In this document: piece after piece, positions 45,388-52,844 of the stretch
Numbering within the stretch: the first letter of the stretch is position 1
How the letters are laid out: each line of letters starts with the position of its first letter
DNA from: Candidatus Electronema sp.
GTDB lineage: Bacteria > Desulfobacterota > Desulfobulbia > Desulfobulbales > Desulfobulbaceae
NCBI GenBank assembly: GCA_026645415.1
Contig: JAPEVH010000022.1
Coordinates: 1 to 64,000, forward strand
DNA: 64,000 nucleotides
Reading direction: 5' to 3'
Notes under the pieces: generated by a model
Databases searched by the model: none
What the model saw: the letters and a program-made list of their open reading frames with translations, nothing else
Told to the model about the DNA's origin: nothing
Position numbers and translations under genes: made by a program

Positions 45388-46326
45388 TCAAGCAGTCGGG
45401 CAATTACTAAGATAATGTTCTGCGGAGAGTTCGGCAGTAGCCCCTTCACCAGCAGCATTGATGATCTGACGGAACAATTTACTACGGATATCACCAGCAG
45501 CATAGACACCAGACAACCCCGCGCAGACCATCTCGCTATCTGTGATCAAAAAGCCACTCTCGTCAGTCTGTAGTTGGTCGAGCGGCAACATGTCGTTGTT
45601 AGGTACGACACCAATGAGGATAAAAACACCTGTTACTGGCAGCGTTGCTGTTGAATCATCATTATATGTGATACGCACTGCCTCAACGCTGTCTTGGCCG
45701 ACAATTTCGCTGATCTGGGCATTCCAAATAAAGTCAATTTTTGGCTCGGCAAATGCCTTTTCCTGCAAAATCGCGGTGGCTCGGAGGCTATCTCGGCGGT
45801 GAATTACCGTCACTTTTTTAGCAAATTTGGTCAGGTGAAGTGCCTCTTGAATAGCAGTATTGCCACCGCCCACCACTGCGATTTCCTGATCTCGATAAAA
45901 AGGAGCATCGCAGGTGGCACAGTAGGATACCCCTTTGCCTTGTAATTCTTTTTCGCCCGGTGCTTCGATCTTACGCGGTCTGGCACCAGTACAAATAATT
46001 ACTGCCTCGCAAGTCAGCTCCTCTCCAGAATCCAAGCGAATACGTTTCAAATCGCCTCGTAAATCCATAGATTCAACTGCGGCAAATTTTTTCTCCAAGC
46101 CAAAACGGTCAGCATGGGCAGTCATTTTGTCCATTAACTCAAAACCAGCCACACCTTCGGCAAAGGCTGGGTAGTTATCCACCCAGTCAGTAACTAAGAC
46201 TTGGCCACCAGTTGCTCCTTTCTCAATAAGCAATGTCTGAATCCGTCCACGGGCTGCATACAGTCCGGCAGTCAGCCCGGCAGGGCCACCGCCAACAATA
46301 ATCAACTGATAATCTGGCTTGTCCAT
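45388..46326 (-). CDS. trxB: Thioredoxin reductase
   Basis: 312 residues. FAD-binding N-terminus IIVGGGPAGLTAGLYAARG, redox pair CATCD in GVSYCATCDAPFYRDQ, NADPH-binding VVGGGNTAIQEALHLTKFAK and the C-terminal GVYAAGDIRSKLFRQIINAA are all typical. It reduces the thioredoxin encoded 77 bases upstream on the same strand, so trxA and trxB probably form one unit. Confidence 0.96.
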   Translation of the reverse strand: MDKPDYQLIIVGGGPAGLTAGLYAARGRIQTLLIEKGATGGQVLVTDWVDNYPAFAEGVAGFELMDKMTAHADRFGLEKKFAAVESMDLRGDLKRIRLDSGEELTCEAVIICTGARPRKIEAPGEKELQGKGVSYCATCDAPFYRDQEIAVVGGGNTAIQEALHLTKFAKKVTVIHRRDSLRATAILQEKAFAEPKIDFIWNAQISEIVGQDSVEAVRITYNDDSTATLPVTGVFILIGVVPNNDMLPLDQLQTDESGFLITDSEMVCAGLSGVYAAGDIRSKLFRQIINAAGEGATAELSAEHYLSNCPTA

Positions 46327-46403
46327 TATTTTTTCCTAAAAAAGAAAAGAGATGCCCCGGAGTACAAAGGTCATGCACCCCGGAGACTGCGCTGCTGGAA
46401 AAT

Positions 46404-46730
46404 TCAGATACCCTTGTTGATCAGATCAACAAGCTGACCTTTGCCCACTGCGCCGGTGATCTGGCCCAGCACTTTTCCATCCTTGAACAGAATCAAGGTG
46501 GGAATGGCTCGGATATTGTATTTGCCAGGTGTTTCTGGGTTGTCGTCAACATTCATCTTGGCGATCTTGACTTTGCCGTCAAATTCATCAGCAAGCTGGT
46601 CGATAACTGGACCAATTGCTTTACAGGGGCCACACCAAGGTGCCCAAAAATCAACAAGACAAGGAATCTCCCCGCTTATGATGCTCTCAAAGGCACTGTC
46701 TGTTGCTTGGATGACTTTCTCGCTAGCCAT
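46404..46730 (-). CDS. trxA: Thioredoxin
   Basis: 108 residues from the ATG at 46730 (MASEKVIQATDSAFES); GAGAAGGAGA lies about 7 bases before it, ruling against an upstream in-frame start at 46775. The active site is WAPWCGPCKAIGPVIDQL and the cis-Pro is in IRAIPTLILFKDG. It is a cytoplasmic reductant and partner of trxB. Confidence 0.97.
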   Translation of the reverse strand: MASEKVIQATDSAFESIISGEIPCLVDFWAPWCGPCKAIGPVIDQLADEFDGKVKIAKMNVDDNPETPGKYNIRAIPTLILFKDGKVLGQITGAVGKGQLVDLINKGI

Positions 46731-46801
46731 AATTAAATTCTCCTTCTCCGCTGAGTGGAAGTTATGTGGAACCAAAATGGTTATTGATGATCTGCATATA
46801 C

Positions 46802-46939
46802 TTAGTGATTTTTTTCTGTGTCTTCTTGATACGGATTGCCTGTAACGATACCGTCCTCTATATCTGGGAGTAGATCAATCAAGGTGCTTAGATCAGGGCT
46901 AATGACCGCTGTTTTTGAATACCGCCAGTTAAAAAGCAC
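46802..46939 (-). CDS. Possible small ORF overlapping the end of the J-domain gene
   Basis: A GTG-started frame of 45 codons reads from within the last codons of the J-domain gene: NWRYSKTAVISPDLSTLIDL, then LPDIEDGIVTGNPYQEDTEK. The acidic composition looks protein-like, but there is no ribosome site. It may be a remnant C-terminal extension of the J-domain protein reached by frameshift, or chance. Confidence 0.25.
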   Translation of the reverse strand: MLFNWRYSKTAVISPDLSTLIDLLPDIEDGIVTGNPYQEDTEKNH

Positions 46940-48074
46940 CTGTTGTAAAAATGCTATTCAAATCGACAAGCTCATCCTGCGGCTTGGGAATTTTATATGT
47001 TTTTAAAAAGGCTTTTAAAGCCTGATTGGATTGAAACTCTTGGATATCTTCTTTGATTCGTGCAATATCATCTTTAACATCTTCAATATCTTCATCAAGT
47101 TTTTTAAGGAGCTGATTCGGTGCCAAGGTGTAATAGAATGGCCAATGAGAATTTTGTTTTGCTTGATACTCAATAAGATTGATTTCCTCTTCCAGCTCCT
47201 TGAGTTGATTTTGCAAAATCTTGTTAAAATACTGCACCTTTTCTTCTGCTATGCTGCTTAAGTGAGCTTGATCAATATGCTCTAATTCCAATTGTAGTTC
47301 CAGCAGGCGCAATAAGTCCTTTTCTTTATATGCAATGTTAACTTGCTGCATGAGTTCATTTTTTCTTACTTTTTCTTCGCTATCAGATTCAAGGTCAGGA
47401 TGCAGTGCTGCCGCCAATTTTCGATACACCTCTTGAATGGATTTACTAATATTTTTTTCTTCCTGTGCCAATCGTGCCTCTTTTTCTAATTGTTTTGCTG
47501 TCTTTTTACGCTTGCGGCGTTTTTCTTCAGCCAAACGCTGCTGTTCTTTCTGCTCGGTTATTTTTTCATGCAAAGCAGCTTGCAATTTTTCTGGTGAACT
47601 GACATCAACATCATCATCAATTTTAACTCCTGTCATTGCTTCAAACATTGACTTCATTGCCATGCCAACCTGTTCATCTACATTCTGATCAAGACTGTCA
47701 AGGTCAACTTCGCTGTATTTACTGTACAACTCCTTCATCTCGTCCATGTCACAAGAAATCAGCTCCTCGGTAATCGAGCAGATAAGATGTTCTATTTTTC
47801 GCTTATCAGTTTTTGTGAACATTTTTTGTGAATAAGCAGCATCTAATAAGTATGCTAATTCTGCCCGTTGCTGATTGTATTGATCATACAATTCATCATA
47901 TTCCGTGAGAACACGTTGTCGGTAAAGAGGATATACTTCTTTCCAGCGTTGGAATAATTTTTTCTTTGCTTCAAGTTTTTTGATTAAGGAATTGAATCTT
48001 TTTTGACCCTTAGAGAGAACTTTCTTATCAGAAGTATTTGCGATACGGACAGCTTTGCAATCAGATGAACTCAT
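46929..48074 (-). CDS. J-domain protein with long coiled coils
   Basis: 381 residues from the ATG at 48074, preceded by AGGAGAAGACA. Most of the protein is charged and helical with predicted coiled coils (residues about 25-110 and 160-210). A partial J domain is central: KNISKSIQEVYRKLAAALHP carries the HPD motif at 225-227 and is followed by ELMQQVNIAYKEKDLLRLLE. Such proteins resemble the DnaJ-like coiled-coil proteins of gammaproteobacteria with unknown clients. It is not adjacent to an Hsp70 gene, but this window encodes a zinc-ribbon Hsp70 whose own J-like partner lacks HPD. Confidence 0.75.
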   Translation of the reverse strand: MSSSDCKAVRIANTSDKKVLSKGQKRFNSLIKKLEAKKKLFQRWKEVYPLYRQRVLTEYDELYDQYNQQRAELAYLLDAAYSQKMFTKTDKRKIEHLICSITEELISCDMDEMKELYSKYSEVDLDSLDQNVDEQVGMAMKSMFEAMTGVKIDDDVDVSSPEKLQAALHEKITEQKEQQRLAEEKRRKRKKTAKQLEKEARLAQEEKNISKSIQEVYRKLAAALHPDLESDSEEKVRKNELMQQVNIAYKEKDLLRLLELQLELEHIDQAHLSSIAEEKVQYFNKILQNQLKELEEEINLIEYQAKQNSHWPFYYTLAPNQLLKKLDEDIEDVKDDIARIKEDIQEFQSNQALKAFLKTYKIPKPQDELVDLNSIFTTGAF

Positions 48075-48234
48075 TGTCTTCTCCTGAGTATTGTTGGTTG
48101 ATCTTGTTTCCTGCTCAACTCGCCGCAGAGTTAAAACGCACGATTTCTTCCCAAGCGATTTCGCCACTGTCATTGCAGAAAGAATTGGCGAACCTGTTGA
48201 TCGTTTTGATTTTCATAACGTCAGAATAGATGGG

Positions 48235-48411
48235 TCAAGAAAAATTCTGTTCAAAAATCGCGTTAAGAATGGCATCATACCAGTTGATTCTTTTCGCTAT
48301 AGAATCTTTGATCATGTCAATCTCATCTGGAGTCAACTCACGATCAATATTTTCAGTGGCAACTAACTGAATATCCTCTGTAGTTAAATAGTAAAAGACT
48401 TCTTCTTTCAT
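48235..48411 (-). CDS. Small hypothetical protein
   Basis: 58 residues from the ATG at 48411 (MKEEVFYYLTTEDIQLVATE), ending NWYDAILNAIFEQNFS. The motif R-E-L-T-P-D-E-I followed by a W-Y-D-A-I helix is seen in many short unannotated bacterial proteins. A TTG start at 48465 would add 18 residues but lies inside a hairpin. No clear ribosome site is visible. Function unknown. Confidence 0.45.
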   Translation of the reverse strand: MKEEVFYYLTTEDIQLVATENIDRELTPDEIDMIKDSIAKRINWYDAILNAIFEQNFS

Positions 48412-48458
48412 GATTTTCAAACTGCAACTTGCTAACTTGTAACCCTTTTGGTTGAAAA

Positions 48459-48475
48459 ACTCCAAAGGAGTTTCT
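48459..48475 (-). terminator. Small hairpin with T-run on the minus strand
   Basis: On the minus strand AAACTCC-TTT-GGAGTTTTTC forms a 7-bp stem ending in five T residues. It lies 48 bases upstream of the small gene starting at 48411 and could be a terminator or attenuator in its leader. Confidence 0.4.
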
Positions 48476-48500
48476 GTTCAGGCGCAGCTCCCTGCTTTTA

Positions 48501-48530
48501 TTTGACAGCAGAAAAAACAACATGCTATAG
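48501..48530 (+). promoter_or_regulatory. Sigma-70 type promoter for hemL
   Basis: TTGACA at 48501-48506 and TATAGT at 48525-48530 are separated by 18 bases. Transcription should begin near 48537, giving a leader of about 138 bases before the hemL ATG. This also argues against an in-frame start at 48534. Confidence 0.75.
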
Positions 48531-48674
48531 TCTGTGGCCAGTAGTCACCTTGTTTTGCCTGCCAACTTGATTGTCGTAACCAAACGGCAACTTTTGCACC
48601 ATACCACAGAAGCGGCTGACAGTTCAAGGCAAACTCGGAATCATCAACACCAGTCTCAGAACCAGAAAAAAGCC

Positions 48675-49967
48675 ATGAAGACCCAGCATTCTGCATCTCT
48701 TTTTAGCCAAGCCTGCAACGTTATTCCCGGTGGCGTAAATTCTCCTGTGCGAGCCTGCAAGTCTGTGGGCTGCGACCCGCTCTTTGTCACCAAGGCTCAA
48801 GGCTGCACAGTTACTGATGCGGACGGCAACGAATTTATTGATTTTGTCGGTTCTTGGGGGCCGATGATTCTCGGTCATGGCCATCCTGAAGTAGTCAAAG
48901 CAATTCAGGAGGCTCTGCCGAACGGCACCAGCTTTGGCGCGCCTACTGCATTGGAAGTTGAGCTGGCCGAGTTGGTCTGTGAGTCTGTGCCTTCCATTGA
49001 AAAGGTGCGCTTTGTTAGCTCTGGTACTGAGGCCACGATGAGCGCAGTTCGTTTAGCGCGGGGTTATACTGGTCGTAAAGTAATCATTAAGTTTGACGGT
49101 TGCTATCACGGCCATGCAGATTCTTTTTTGGTTAAAGCGGGTTCTGGGGTGATTACGTTAGGCATTCCTGGCAGCCCCGGCGTGCCAGAGGACATTGTTA
49201 AAAACACGCTGTCCATTCCGTACAACAATATTGAAATTCTTGAAAGAACTCTCCGTGATGCCAGCTTGGATATTGCTTGCGTGATTATCGAGCCAGTGGC
49301 AGGCAATATGGGTGTGATCGTCCCAGAAATGGCTTTCCTGCGTAGGCTGCGCGATTTGACCGCCGAGCTGCGCATTGTCCTCATTTTTGACGAAGTGATC
49401 ACTGGTTTCCGGTTGGCCTTGGGCGGGGCGCAGGAACGCTTCGGTATTCTGCCTGATCTGACCTGTCTTGGCAAGATCATCGGCGGTGGGCTACCGGTTG
49501 GGGCTTATGGTGGTAAAAAAGAAATCATGGATATGGTTGCCCCGGACGGCCCGGTTTATCAGGCAGGCACGCTTTCTGGCAATCCGCTGGCTATGGCCGC
49601 AGGTTTGGCCATGCTGAAAGTGGTACGGCAGCCCGGTTTTTATGAGAAATTGGAAGAAAAAAGCACTTGGTTTGCGGAAAAATTGGCAGAAATCGGGGCC
49701 AAAGCTCCAGTGTCAACTGTTCTAAACCGGATTGGCTCAATGATGACCTGTTTTTTCACGGATGCACCAGTGACAGATTTTGATTCCGCCATGAAAGCGG
49801 ATACCCAGCGGTATGCGCAGCATTTCCGCAACATGCTTGCCAGCGGCATCTGGCTGGCACCGTCCCAATTTGAGGCCGCTTTTGTCTCTGCTGCCCACGA
49901 GAAGCCACATTTGCGGTTGGCCCTTGATGCGGCTGAGGAATCCTTGGCAAAATTGGCGGCGGTGTAG
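48675..49967 (+). CDS. hemL: Glutamate-1-semialdehyde 2,1-aminomutase
   Basis: 430 residues from MKTQHSASLFSQACNVIPGG. It is a PLP fold-type I enzyme: FVSSGTEATMSAVRLARGYT, KFDGCYHGHADSFLVKAGSG, LIFDEVITGFRLALGG and the PLP Lys in LTCLGKIIGGGLPVGAYGGK. It makes 5-aminolevulinate from glutamate semialdehyde, the entry to haem, sirohaem and corrin synthesis, which fits the many haem proteins and cbiA here. Confidence 0.96.
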   Translation: MKTQHSASLFSQACNVIPGGVNSPVRACKSVGCDPLFVTKAQGCTVTDADGNEFIDFVGSWGPMILGHGHPEVVKAIQEALPNGTSFGAPTALEVELAELVCESVPSIEKVRFVSSGTEATMSAVRLARGYTGRKVIIKFDGCYHGHADSFLVKAGSGVITLGIPGSPGVPEDIVKNTLSIPYNNIEILERTLRDASLDIACVIIEPVAGNMGVIVPEMAFLRRLRDLTAELRIVLIFDEVITGFRLALGGAQERFGILPDLTCLGKIIGGGLPVGAYGGKKEIMDMVAPDGPVYQAGTLSGNPLAMAAGLAMLKVVRQPGFYEKLEEKSTWFAEKLAEIGAKAPVSTVLNRIGSMMTCFFTDAPVTDFDSAMKADTQRYAQHFRNMLASGIWLAPSQFEAAFVSAAHEKPHLRLALDAAEESLAKLAAV

Positions 49968-50032
49968 AAAAAAACTTGCACTGGCTGCGCTACCGTGCTA
50001 TCTACATGGTTTGGTTGCAAGAGAGTCAGAAA

Positions 50033-50064
50033 AGAGCCTGATTTCAATGAGAGCAGGCTCTTTC
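50033..50064 (+). terminator. Intrinsic terminator after hemL
   Basis: Stem AGAGCCTG (50033-50040) against CAGGCTCT (50054-50061), 13-base loop, then TTCT. It lies 65 bases past the hemL stop. The T-tract is short, so termination may be partial. Confidence 0.6.
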
Positions 50065-50131
50065 TGGGAGGGCTGATGATAATAGTGCAGCACTTGAAGC
50101 AAGTTTACTTTGATATAATTAATCAATAAAT

Positions 50132-50626
50132 ATGAGTAGCAGTTTAGAGGATTTTAGCAATACAGCAAAAGTGCTGGCAAAAAATCCTTTAGGAATTATC
50201 GCTCTTTTTATAGTTTTAATATATGGATTCGCTGCATTAGTTGTTGGTACATCGACTCAACTACAACCTAATGAACGATTTCCGATTATTTTATTCTTAG
50301 TTATCTTTCCATTTGTAGTAATTGGTATTTTTACATGGCTGGTCATATACCATCACAGTAAACTATATGCACCATCCGACTATAAGGATGATGAATCATT
50401 CCTACGATCTATAAATGCAAAAAAAGATGAAATTTCAAAAATCGCAGGGGTAGTTATTAAAATAGCTCATGTATTGATAGATGGAGCGGGATGGGGCGGG
50501 CCATCAGAAAAACATGTGAACAAAATTAAAGAATATGAAGGACAAATTCGGAGACATCTTGATAGTAATTTACATGAAGAAATTCAAAGAGACATAAATG
50601 AGATAAAATGTAAGGATAGACAATAG
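50132..50626 (+). CDS. Two-TM membrane protein of unknown function
   Basis: 164 residues. Two TM helices lie in the first 75 residues (KNPLGIIALFIVLIYGFAAL and IILFLVIFPFVVIGIFTWLV), followed by HHSKLYAPSDYKDDESFLR and a charged cytoplasmic tail. The N-terminal NPLGIIALFIVLIYG through KLYAPSDY block resembles a two-TM region I associate with scattered accessory-gene proteins. The gene is clearly richer in A+T than its neighbours and has no strong ribosome site, suggesting transfer. It lies between hemL and the atp genes. Confidence 0.6.
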   Translation: MSSSLEDFSNTAKVLAKNPLGIIALFIVLIYGFAALVVGTSTQLQPNERFPIILFLVIFPFVVIGIFTWLVIYHHSKLYAPSDYKDDESFLRSINAKKDEISKIAGVVIKIAHVLIDGAGWGGPSEKHVNKIKEYEGQIRRHLDSNLHEEIQRDINEIKCKDRQ

Positions 50627-50708
50627 AATCAAACAAAAGAATGATAAACAGTGAATTGTTGTCTTGATAAGAGTTGCATAGAATTTACGTAATTGATTGA
50701 ATATTGAG

Positions 50709-50725
50709 CAACTTGCTACAAGTTG
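50709..50725. repeat. Hairpin in the AT-rich gap before the HU-like gene
   Basis: CAACTTG and CAAGTTG flank a CTA loop, followed by AT-rich sequence (TTGAAAATTTTAAAAT). It could end transcription of the two-TM gene. Nothing else was seen between 50627 and 50798. Confidence 0.4.
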
Positions 50726-50798
50726 TTGAAAATTTTAAAATAACAATACAGATACCAAGAGAAACAATAGCTATTTCTACTGCGTATTTTCTGAAAAA

Positions 50799-51062
50799 AT
50801 GGCACTATCAATCTCTAAAAAAGAACTTGCCCAAAAGATAGCAATAAAGATGAATTCCGATGAAAAGACTGCCACTCAATGGCTTGATGGCATCACGGAT
50901 ACTATCTACGAATCATTCAAGGAAGACACTGGAGTTAGTATTCATGGATTTGGAAGTTTTTATTTAGAAAGACGTGGTAGTACCTGTGCTTTTAAATTTA
51001 ATCCAAGCCAGAAACTTAGATCTTTTTTTGGTTGGAGTTCCACTTATAAAGGTAAACTTTGA
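50799..51062 (+). CDS. HU-family DNA-binding protein, short-arm variant
   Basis: 87 residues. The helical N-terminus (ISKKELAQKIAIKMNSDEKT) and GVSIHGFGSFYLERRGST fit the HU/IHF fold. The usual flexible arm with an RNP element is replaced by a shorter segment ending KFNPSQKLRSFFGWSSTYKG. Compared with housekeeping HU (about 90 residues), the arm and C-terminal helix differ. It is AT-rich like the preceding gene. It ends 7 bases before the atpZ start, so the accessory stretch abuts the ATP synthase genes. Confidence 0.7.
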   Translation: MALSISKKELAQKIAIKMNSDEKTATQWLDGITDTIYESFKEDTGVSIHGFGSFYLERRGSTCAFKFNPSQKLRSFFGWSSTYKGKL

Positions 51063-51069
51063 CCAAACC

Positions 51070-51327
51070 ATGCCTGAAGAAAAAAAAGGCATTTTGACAG
51101 ACTTGGCAGTATATGGACAGAGCGGCACAAGCTTTGCTTTTTGCGTAGTGATTGGCCTTGGCTTTGGTTGGTATTTGGACAATAAAGTCTTTGCAGGCCG
51201 CACAGCACCGTGGTTGACCTTCATCTTCTTCGGCTTTGGTATCGCCGCAGGCTTTAAGCAACTTTGGGATATGAGTCAAAAAATTGCTAAGGATGACAAA
51301 AAGCAAGCCAAAGAACCAAGAAAATGA
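51070..51327 (+). CDS. atpZ: AtpZ/AtpI-family membrane protein
   Basis: 85 residues from the ATG at 51070 (MPEEKKGILTDLAVYGQSGT). Two TM helices follow (FAFCVVIGLGFGWYLDNKVF and WLTFIFFGFGIAAGFKQLWD), the standard AtpZ pattern. These proteins often precede Fo genes and are linked to magnesium supply or assembly of the ATP synthase. Its end overlaps atpI by about 35 bases. Confidence 0.85.
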   Translation: MPEEKKGILTDLAVYGQSGTSFAFCVVIGLGFGWYLDNKVFAGRTAPWLTFIFFGFGIAAGFKQLWDMSQKIAKDDKKQAKEPRK

Positions 51328-51715
51328 GTATGTTGTGCTTCGCCGAGTCGAGCAATGCAGTCTTGTGCTCATTGTCCTGCTCGTGTTCATTAGCTGGCCG
51401 TTTATTGGCTGGAATTTCGCTCGTTCAGCTTTAATCGGCGGACTGTTGTCTCTTGGAAGTTTTCTTGTCCTAAAACGGACAGTGTTTGGCATAGTCAACC
51501 GAATCGGTACTCATAATCCGATGATAGGCTTTGCCATTAAATTTTATCTCCGGCTGCTTGTGCTGGCGGTACTACTGGTTGCCTTGAGCATGAGCATCAC
51601 GATTCACCTCATAGGTCTAGTTGCAGGATTATCCACGGTCATGGTCAGCATAATTGGCGTTGTCCTTGGCCGCAGTTTTATAGAATTTTTAGGAAACCAA
51701 GCAAAGGGAGCATAG
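51293..51715 (+). CDS. atpI: ATP synthase subunit I
   Basis: 140 residues from the ATG at 51293 (a TTG at 51284 is the alternative). Four TM helices are visible, including LIVLLVFISWPFIGWNFARS and LLVLAVLLVALSMSITIHLI, as in the AtpI family that assists c-ring assembly. It overlaps atpZ and is followed after 3 bases by atpB. Confidence 0.85.
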   Translation: MTKSKPKNQENEYVVLRRVEQCSLVLIVLLVFISWPFIGWNFARSALIGGLLSLGSFLVLKRTVFGIVNRIGTHNPMIGFAIKFYLRLLVLAVLLVALSMSITIHLIGLVAGLSTVMVSIIGVVLGRSFIEFLGNQAKGA

Positions 51716-51718
51716 GTC

Positions 51719-52441
51719 ATGGAGCATCCAATACTGTTTATTTCGGTGATTCTAAGCTGGATTGGGCTGCCGGTTCCGCATACGGAAATCGGGGCAACAT
51801 TTCTGGAAAAACTCTGCGAACCATATCTGACCTATAGCTGGTTGGTCATGGCTTTTCTCTTTGTCGTTCCGAAATTAACCTTGGGCAAGCTGGAGTTAGT
51901 CCCCGGAACTGGTCAAAACTTCTGGGAAACTTTGGTCGGTGGACTGATGGATTTCTTTGCCGAACACATGGGGAAGGAAAGAGCTAGAATACTTTTCCCC
52001 ATACTGGCTACCCTCTTCATCTATATCGCCCTTGCCAATATAATTGGTCTGATTCCAGGCTTTATGTCGCCGACATCTAACCTTAATATCACCCTTGCCA
52101 TGACTATTATTGTCTGGGTGACACATCATTATTTGGGCTTCCGCACTCATGGCTGGAAATACTATAAGCATTTCATCGGCCCGATTGCGATCATGGCTCC
52201 GTTCATGTTTGTTCTGGAGATGATCGGCAACTTTGCTCGGCTCATTTCGCTTTCCATGCGTCTTTTTGGTAATATTCTCGCCAAAGAGATCCTGCTTGCT
52301 GTTCTTTTCATGCTGGCAGGAGCGATTTTTGCGCCTCTGCCTATTTTATGCCTCGGTGTGCTTGTGTCCCTAATTCAGGCTCTTGTTTTTGTATTGCTTT
52401 CTGTTATCTACTGCGTCGGAGCAATGGAACACGCCCACTGA
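51719..52441 (+). CDS. atpB: ATP synthase Fo subunit a
   Basis: 240 residues, polytopic. The essential Arg of the proton channel is in ARLISLSMRLFGNILAKEIL. The flanking helix NIIGLIPGFMSPTSNLNITL and the C-terminal VLVSLIQALVFVLLSVIY are typical. It forms the proton half-channels against the c-ring. Confidence 0.96.
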   Translation: MEHPILFISVILSWIGLPVPHTEIGATFLEKLCEPYLTYSWLVMAFLFVVPKLTLGKLELVPGTGQNFWETLVGGLMDFFAEHMGKERARILFPILATLFIYIALANIIGLIPGFMSPTSNLNITLAMTIIVWVTHHYLGFRTHGWKYYKHFIGPIAIMAPFMFVLEMIGNFARLISLSMRLFGNILAKEILLAVLFMLAGAIFAPLPILCLGVLVSLIQALVFVLLSVIYCVGAMEHAH

Positions 52442-52512
52442 GAATTCTTTTGAATTGCAAACAACAGAAGAAGGCCAACTTTTTTCATTCTTAATTTTTT
52501 GGAGGTAGAACA

Positions 52513-52761
52513 ATGGACAAAATGTATATCGCCCTGATATGCTTCGCCGCTGCAACATCTATCGGTCTGGCCGGCTTAGGGGCTGGTATTGGTATGGGAC
52601 ATGGTGTTGGGAGCGCATGTACTGGTATTGCTCGCAACCCAGAGGCTAAAGGGCCAATCACCACCACCATGATCCTTGGTATGGCTCTGATTGAGTCCAT
52701 CGCCATTTACGGTCTGGTTATCTCTATCATTCTGCTCTTTGCTAATCCGCTGATCGGCTGA
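52513..52761 (+). CDS. atpE: ATP synthase Fo subunit c
   Basis: 82 residues forming two TM helices joined by the polar loop ARNPEAKG. The ion-binding Glu is in MALIESIAIYGLVI. The Gln expected in sodium-binding rings on helix 1 is absent (GIGMGHGVGSA), so proton coupling is likelier. GGAGG lies 8 bases before the ATG. No subunit b, delta or F1 gene follows, so the F1 genes must be elsewhere. Confidence 0.96.
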   Translation: MDKMYIALICFAAATSIGLAGLGAGIGMGHGVGSACTGIARNPEAKGPITTTMILGMALIESIAIYGLVISIILLFANPLIG

Positions 52762-52784
52762 TTCTGTGTAGAATAGGAAGAAAA

Positions 52785-52817
52785 AGGCTGTAGCTTTCGG
52801 GCTATGGCCTTTTTTTA
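52785..52817 (+). terminator. Intrinsic terminator after atpE
   Basis: Stem AGGCTGTAGC (52785-52794) against GCTATGGCCT (52801-52810), with two G-T pairs and a six-base loop, followed by seven T residues. It ends the atp transcript before mtaD. Confidence 0.85.
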
Positions 52818-52844
52818 TAGTGATGCAAAATTGGAAAAAATTTC

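Noticed and set aside
48534-48674. N-terminal extension of HemL
   Set aside because: It would begin at the likely transcription start of the hemL promoter, and the HemL family starts at MKTQHSASLF.
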